Assembly (NCBI GenBank): GCA_017425245.1 | Contig: JAFOOX010000071.1 | Location: forward strand, 1-64,000 | Length of the DNA: 64,000 bases | Direction of reading: 5' to 3' | Source of the DNA: Gammaproteobacteria bacterium | Lineage (GTDB): Bacteria > Pseudomonadota > Gammaproteobacteria > Enterobacterales > Neiellaceae | Part shown: positions 59,824 to 64,000 of the stretch, one piece after another | Numbering within the stretch: position 1 is the stretch's first letter | Layout: every line of letters starts with the position of its first letter | The notes under the pieces: generated by a model | Database searches by the model: none | Told to the model about the DNA's origin: nothing | Seen by the model: the letters and a program-made list of their open reading frames with translations, nothing else | Position numbers and translations under genes: made by a program

Positions 59824-61581
59824 TCACCGGGCCATTGCCAGCCCCTCGCGTCGGCCATCCGCCGCCGCCACCCAACGCCCATCCTCACGGCTAATAGCGT
59901 GGATCCCTGAGTCAAGCGCAACAACCTTGACCCGGTGACCACGCTGGCGTAGCACTGGCGCCCAGTTAGCGACTTCGGTTCCCTGCTCCAGTTCAGTGTA
60001 ATCACCATTGAGGTTGGCAACATGGCCAAGATCCAGCGCCTCCTGCAGTCCCATGCCGCCATCTAGATAGGCCAGCAGCGCCCAGGCGACGTAAGGGATG
60101 ATGCGGCTACCGCCGGGGGAGCCAATGACCAGTCGCACCTCACCGGCACTGTCAAACACCACCACCGGCGTCATTGAACTGCGCGGCCGCTTGCCCGGCT
60201 CAATACCGTTGACCAGTTGACCACGGCCAAACGAGAAATCGGTCAACTGATTGTTAAACAGAAAGCCACCGGCCATGAGCCCAGATCCAAACCCCATCTC
60301 AATACTGCTGGTCATACTGGCGGCGTTGCCCCAGCGGTCTACCACGCTCAGATGGGTGGTGCTGGGTCGCTCCAGCGTCTTAGCTTGGCGCTGCGGCGCT
60401 GGCAATCCAGTGGCGAGTGGCCCTTGGTCTTGCCTAGTGATGCGCCGGGCTTGTGCATCCAGATAGGCCGGCTCCAACAGCGCATCAACTGGCACGGGGT
60501 CATAATCTGGGTCGCCAACATGGCTATCACGATCTGCAAACACCAGCCGCAGAATCTGGGTAAAGCGGTGGGCATTGGCGGCAGTGGCAAAATCAGCCTT
60601 CACCGCCCCTGCAGTGCGTTGCCATAACTGCAGGATCTGCAGCAATGCGAGCCCCCCGCTGCTAGGTGGCCCCATGCTACACACCCGATACTGGCGCCAC
60701 TGGCTGCAAAGCGGCTGACGCTGCCGGGGCTGATAATCAGCCAGATCGGCTTCGCTCAGCACCCCGCCCTTGGCTTTCACCGCATTAACCATCTCAGCGG
60801 CCAGCGTTCCGCGATAGAAGCTATCTGGCCCTTGCTCGCCCAATCGGCCGAGGGTCTGTGCCAATGGTGGATTACGCAAGCTGACACCGGCGGCCAGTGG
60901 CTGACCGTCTGGAAAAAAGTACTGCTGAGCAGCGCCAGCAGAAGCCAGGTTGGGATGGGGTATGGCTCGCAGCAAGCCGGCCAGGCGGGGCGATACAGCT
61001 ACGCCACGCTCGGCTAACCCTTGCGCTGGTTTTACCAACGCTGACCAAGGCAGCCGCCCATAACGCCGATGCGCAGTTCCCAGCATCGCCACAACGCCAG
61101 GGACACCAACCGAATGGCCGCTGGCCACAATCGACCACCAATCACGTGGCGTGCCATCATCATCGACATAACTGCCGGAGCGTACCGCCGCCGGTGCGGT
61201 CTCACGACCATCGTAGGAGAAGAGCTGGCGGGTATCAGCATCGTAATAAAGCATGAAGGCGCCGCCGCCCAGACCGGAGCTTTGAGGTTCCACCAACGTC
61301 AACACCCACTGAGCCGCAACCACGGCATCAGCCGCTGTGCCGCCCCGCTCCAACGCCCACCAGGCCGCACGCGATGCCCATGGGTTGGCCGTCACTACCG
61401 CCTGGGTGGTGCCGCTGACCGCCTGCTTCTGACGCCAGCCGGTGGCTCGCTCCGGTTCGTCGAGAACAGTGGCCTGGGCCACAGTTGCCAACAGGCTTAA
61501 CCATAGTCCCGCGATCAGCCATTGCCGAGGATGACAGCGGGGGGCTAAAGTGAGGCGTGATTTATCGCTCGGATCTGTCAT
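59824..61581 (-). CDS. ggt: Gamma-glutamyltransferase
   Basis: A 585-residue periplasmic enzyme. The signal peptide is near residues 20-37 (WLIAGLWLSLLATVAQA). The sequence VTANPWASRAAWWALERGGT is typical of the large subunit. The autoproteolytic nucleophile is the first Thr of TTHLSVVDRWGNA, at the start of the small subunit, and SSMTPVVVF and SPGGSRIIP are substrate motifs. It cleaves glutathione and transfers gamma-glutamyl groups. No neighbour suggests a special role. Confidence 0.93.
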   Translation of the reverse strand: MTDPSDKSRLTLAPRCHPRQWLIAGLWLSLLATVAQATVLDEPERATGWRQKQAVSGTTQAVVTANPWASRAAWWALERGGTAADAVVAAQWVLTLVEPQSSGLGGGAFMLYYDADTRQLFSYDGRETAPAAVRSGSYVDDDGTPRDWWSIVASGHSVGVPGVVAMLGTAHRRYGRLPWSALVKPAQGLAERGVAVSPRLAGLLRAIPHPNLASAGAAQQYFFPDGQPLAAGVSLRNPPLAQTLGRLGEQGPDSFYRGTLAAEMVNAVKAKGGVLSEADLADYQPRQRQPLCSQWRQYRVCSMGPPSSGGLALLQILQLWQRTAGAVKADFATAANAHRFTQILRLVFADRDSHVGDPDYDPVPVDALLEPAYLDAQARRITRQDQGPLATGLPAPQRQAKTLERPSTTHLSVVDRWGNAASMTSSIEMGFGSGLMAGGFLFNNQLTDFSFGRGQLVNGIEPGKRPRSSMTPVVVFDSAGEVRLVIGSPGGSRIIPYVAWALLAYLDGGMGLQEALDLGHVANLNGDYTELEQGTEVANWAPVLRQRGHRVKVVALDSGIHAISREDGRWVAAADGRREGLAMAR

Positions 61582-61670
61582 GGCGCCTCAGCGGTCCAAC
61601 GGCCTGAGGACCACCCTAACTGCATGATTGCCAAGGCGCAACTGCAGATCTGATGCACCTAAGGGGCTCC

Positions 61671-61991
61671 ATGCTGATTCTTCAGTTACTGCTGGTAGCG
61701 GTTTTTTTCTATATCGTCCGCAAAAGGCGCAAGAGCGCATGCGCCTATGAAAAGCGCAAATACAGTGTTGCCGCACTGTTTTTTACCGTTGGTCTTGGCA
61801 TCAGCGGCTATGCCACCTTTGGTATCAATGCAGAGCCCGCCGCAAGCAGTTTGCAGGCGTTGCTGAATACGATTGCCCTGCTTCTGACCCTGATCAGCGT
61901 CAGCGAGTTGATCCTGACCTATCTTTTATTCCGTAGGCGAGAACTACTGGAACAACTGAAACAGCGGCATACGGAGCAACAGGGGCCATGA
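61671..61991 (+). CDS. Small membrane protein, unknown
   Basis: A 106-residue protein from ATG 61671 with AAGGGG six bases upstream; an ATG 18 bases earlier is open. Three hydrophobic stretches (LILQLLLVAVFFYIV, YSVAALFFTVGLGISGYATF, LLNTIALLLTLISVSELIL) and a basic, charged C-terminus. No family recognised. It overlaps the start of the yfcH-like gene by 4 bp, so it is probably co-translated with it. Confidence 0.65.
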   Translation: MLILQLLLVAVFFYIVRKRRKSACAYEKRKYSVAALFFTVGLGISGYATFGINAEPAASSLQALLNTIALLLTLISVSELILTYLLFRRRELLEQLKQRHTEQQGP

Positions 61992-62887
61992 GACTGCTCA
62001 TTACCGGCGGCAGCGGCTTTATCGGCCGTAAACTGATCAGCCATCTGCGTAACCATCACCGCATTACCGTGTTAACCCGCAATCCTAGCCGGGCGCTACA
62101 CCGCATCGGTTTTGATATTCACACCCTCAGTAGTTTCGATGACTTGCCCGATCTCAACGGCTTCGATGCGATCATTAATCTCGCCGGAGAGCCCATTGCC
62201 AAACGCTGGAGCGAGCGCCAAAAAATGCGCATAACCCAGAGCCGTTGGCAAACAACAGAGGCGCTGGTGCGGCTGTGGCAATCAAGCAGCAAGCCGCCGA
62301 AAATTCTGATCAGTGGCTCAGCAGTAGGCTACTACGGCCGCCAGGATGACAAGCCGATCGATGAAGGCCATCAGGCGATCCATGACGAGTTCAGCCACCA
62401 GATCTGCCGCCAGTGGGAAGCGTTAGCGTTGCAGTTGGTCAATCAGGCGCGGGTTTGTATCCTGCGGACCGGCATCGTGCTCGGCAACGGCGGCGGCGCC
62501 TTGGCACGCATGCTACCGCCCTTCAAATTGGGATTGGGCGGACCTTTGGGTGACGGACAGCAGTATATGAGCTGGATCCACATTGACGACATGGTCAAAG
62601 CGATCCGCTTTCTGCTCGAACGAGATGATCAAGAGGGTATTTTCAACCTCACGGCCCCCAACCCGGTAACCAACGCTGATTTCACCTCAGCACTGGGTCG
62701 AGCGCTCAAACGGCCGGCGGAAATCCGCATGCCTGCCGCATTCCTGCGCTTGCTGTTCGGTGAGATGGCCGAGCTGCTGCTCTACGGACAACGGGTGATA
62801 CCAGCCAGACTGCAAAGAGCCGGCTTTCATTTCAGTTATCCGCATCTGGATGAAGCGCTGGTGCAGATCGTCAACAGCAAACGCTAA
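61988..62887 (+). CDS. yfcH: TIGR01777/YfcH family NAD(P)-dependent epimerase-like protein
   Basis: A 299-residue short-chain dehydrogenase-type protein. The nucleotide motif is ITGGSGFIGRKLI; INLAGEPIAKRWSE, LISGSAVGYYG and LRTGIVLGNGGGAL are the family signatures. The substrate of this family is not known; in some bacteria it is linked to cell division. Its start overlaps the preceding small membrane protein gene by 4 bp. Confidence 0.9.
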   Translation: MRLLITGGSGFIGRKLISHLRNHHRITVLTRNPSRALHRIGFDIHTLSSFDDLPDLNGFDAIINLAGEPIAKRWSERQKMRITQSRWQTTEALVRLWQSSSKPPKILISGSAVGYYGRQDDKPIDEGHQAIHDEFSHQICRQWEALALQLVNQARVCILRTGIVLGNGGGALARMLPPFKLGLGGPLGDGQQYMSWIHIDDMVKAIRFLLERDDQEGIFNLTAPNPVTNADFTSALGRALKRPAEIRMPAAFLRLLFGEMAELLLYGQRVIPARLQRAGFHFSYPHLDEALVQIVNSKR

Positions 62888-62962
62888 ACCCACCACATCA
62901 GGGTGACTTTTGGCGGTTGAGCTTGGCGATCAGAGAGGAGCGACCCGTAGGTCAGTAAAGAG

Positions 62963-63038
<76 letters not shown>

Positions 63039-63058
63039 ACACTTTTGGGCGTTTTCGA

Positions 63059-63134
63059 TGGCGTCCCTTAGGGGATTCGAACCCCTGTTACCGCCGTGAA
63101 AGGGCGGTGTCCTAGGCCTCTAGACGAAAGGGAC
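63059..63134 (-). tRNA. tRNA-Glu (anticodon TTC), copy 1
   Basis: 76 bases with encoded CCA and the D-loop GTCTAGAGGCCTAGGACAC typical of tRNA-Glu; anticodon loop CTTTCAC with TTC. Identical to the other two copies. Confidence 0.95.
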
Positions 63135-63162
63135 CCGGACATCGAAAACCTGCGTTCTGTTA

Positions 63163-63238
63163 TGGCGTCCCTTAGGGGATTCGAACCCCTGTTACCGCCG
63201 TGAAAGGGCGGTGTCCTAGGCCTCTAGACGAAAGGGAC
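63163..63238 (-). tRNA. tRNA-Glu (anticodon TTC), copy 2
   Basis: Identical in sequence to the copies at 63059 and 63263, 28 bases from copy 1. Confidence 0.95.
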
Positions 63239-63262
63239 CCGGAACAGAACTTTTGCGTTGAT

Positions 63263-63338
63263 TGGCGTCCCTTAGGGGATTCGAACCCCTGTTACCGCCG
63301 TGAAAGGGCGGTGTCCTAGGCCTCTAGACGAAAGGGAC
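63263..63338 (-). tRNA. tRNA-Glu (anticodon TTC), copy 3
   Basis: Identical in sequence to copies 1 and 2; only 8 bases separate it from the promoter-proximal tRNA-Ala. Confidence 0.95.
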
Positions 63339-63346
63339 ACGGAAAG

Positions 63347-63422
<76 letters not shown>

Positions 63423-63460
63423 ACTTTGTTTTCCGGCTGTTCGCCTTCAACGCGGAGCGC

Positions 63461-63489
63461 ATTCTAGGGATCGCCACCCCCAGTGTCAA
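63461..63489 (-). promoter_or_regulatory. Promoter of the tRNA-Ala/Glu operon
   Basis: On the minus strand, TTGACA (63484-63489) is followed after 17 bases by TAGAAT (63461-63466), then the G+C-rich discriminator GCGCTCCGC typical of stringently controlled stable-RNA promoters. Confidence 0.85.
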
Positions 63490-63606
63490 CACGCTTTTTT
63501 CAGTCCCGGCAAAAAGCCTTGAATCAATTGCAGCTACCTGACAGTGAAGAAAAAATCGCCACAGGCGGGCTTCGTCAACGCGACTTGGTAGGGAGGCAAA
63601 AAGCTG

Positions 63607-63634
63607 TTGACAGGATCGTTCGCCCCCCTATAAT
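63607..63634 (+). promoter_or_regulatory. Promoter of the tRNA-Val genes
   Basis: TTGACA (63607-63612), a 16-base spacer and TATAAT (63629-63634), both hexamers perfect, followed by TGCGCCCCG. It lies about 19 bases before the first tRNA-Val. Confidence 0.9.
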
Positions 63635-63652
63635 TGCGCCCCGTTGACTGAT

Positions 63653-63728
63653 GGACGCTTAGCTCAGTTGGTAGAGCACCGCCCTTACAAGGCGGGGGTC
63701 ACAGGTTCGAGCCCTGTAGCGTCCACCA
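63653..63728 (+). tRNA. tRNA-Val (anticodon TAC)
   Basis: 76 bases with encoded CCA. The anticodon loop CTTACAA gives TAC. Confidence 0.95.
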
Positions 63729-63769
63729 TCTCCTCACCGCCCGGTGGTTCGAGTGTCAACACGCCTGAC

Positions 63770-63845
63770 GGACGGTTAGCTCAGTTGGTAGAGCACTGCT
63801 TTCACACGGCAGGGGTCGTTGGTTCGAGTCCAATACCGTCCACCA
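63770..63845 (+). tRNA. tRNA-Val (anticodon CAC)
   Basis: 76 bases with encoded CCA. The anticodon loop is TTCACAC, giving CAC, with the stem CTGCT/GGCAG closing through a U-G pair. This reads GUG only. The acceptor stem GGACGGT/ACCGTCC is fully paired. Confidence 0.88.
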
Positions 63846-64000
63846 ATATATTCAATGACTTACAGCTCAAAATCAGCAGCGCAATGGCGCGTTTTGCTGT
63901 GACAGCCACATCTCGATAGATTTCATTATCTTTCAATCGATTAGCTACTGTGACAAGTGGCACACCTGCGGTCTCGCTGTGACAGCGTTGTGCCAACGAC
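63846..64000. other. Sequence after tRNA-Val(CAC), AT-richer, no gene called
   Basis: The last 155 bases are richer in A and T than the rest. A minus-strand frame (63996-63802) reads through into the tRNA and lacks a ribosome site, so I do not call it. The 3' end of a tRNA is a common integration site, so an island may begin here, but nothing in this stretch proves it. Confidence 0.3.

Noticed and set aside
63802-63996. Minus-strand frame ending in the tRNA-Val complement (GLEPTTPAV)
   Set aside because: This ending is a well-known artefact of translating the complement of tRNA genes; no ribosome site.

Overview
The window is a chromosomal segment of a facultatively anaerobic gammaproteobacterium of moderately high G+C. 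The best guess is a relative of the Aeromonadales (Aeromonas/Oceanimonas/Zobellella-like). The reasons are the housekeeping order gyrA-serC-aroA-cmk-rpsA-ihfB-lapA-lapB-pyrF with ubiG divergent from gyrA, the E. coli-type mixed-acid fermentation genes (adhE, focA-pflB-pflA, ackA-pta, alaA-yfbR, yfbV next to ackA), a rhombosortase, and feoABC. The taxonomic placement is inference.

Layout. 1-2.5 kb: a minus-strand pair, a P-loop ATPase followed by a TPR protein cut by the window edge, whose 41-residue repeats are nearly identical; this is the most likely accessory (conflict or signalling) module. 2.5-3.4 kb: a palindrome-rich non-coding stretch. 3.4-10.4 kb: a moxR-DUF58-DUF4381-batA-batB/C-batD operon (minus). 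10.8-11.2 kb: what looks like a frameshifted, decayed gene. 11.2-16.5 kb: a VOC-GNAT fusion, a YfcG-like glutathione transferase, a patatin-like lipase, a small DUF4826-like protein, a GH36-type alpha-galactosidase and a YdhR-like protein. 16.6-22.5 kb: a 1589-residue hybrid histidine kinase and a REC-HD-GYP response regulator (a c-di-GMP output). 22.5-23.9 kb: queE and queC, divergent (queuosine precursor synthesis). 24-26.7 kb: feoABC (ferrous iron uptake) with a Fur-like box. 26.7-39.2 kb: rhombosortase and the conserved housekeeping block. 39.3-59.3 kb: fermentation and anaerobic metabolism (alaA, yfbR, adhE, focA, pflB, pflA, ackA, pta), interrupted by a REC-TPR regulator, a DUF3360 permease, an ACT-domain regulator and xthA. 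59.4-62.9 kb: a lipoprotein, gamma-glutamyltransferase, a small membrane protein and a YfcH-like epimerase. 62.9-63.9 kb: seven tRNA genes in two oppositely oriented groups.

How the parts work together. adhE, focA-pflBA and ackA-pta convert pyruvate and acetyl-CoA to formate, ethanol and acetate. adhE and focA carry near-consensus FNR boxes. All three promoter regions also carry a 13-15 bp palindrome, GTAATTTWATTAC, which suggests one further shared regulator. The FNR-plus-palindrome arrangement and the ATPase/TPR pair are the two observations I rate highest.

Limits: everything was read by eye. Family names rest on recognised motifs and gene order, not on searches. Start codons were chosen from ribosome-binding sites and family length, and are stated where they differ from the longest open frame.
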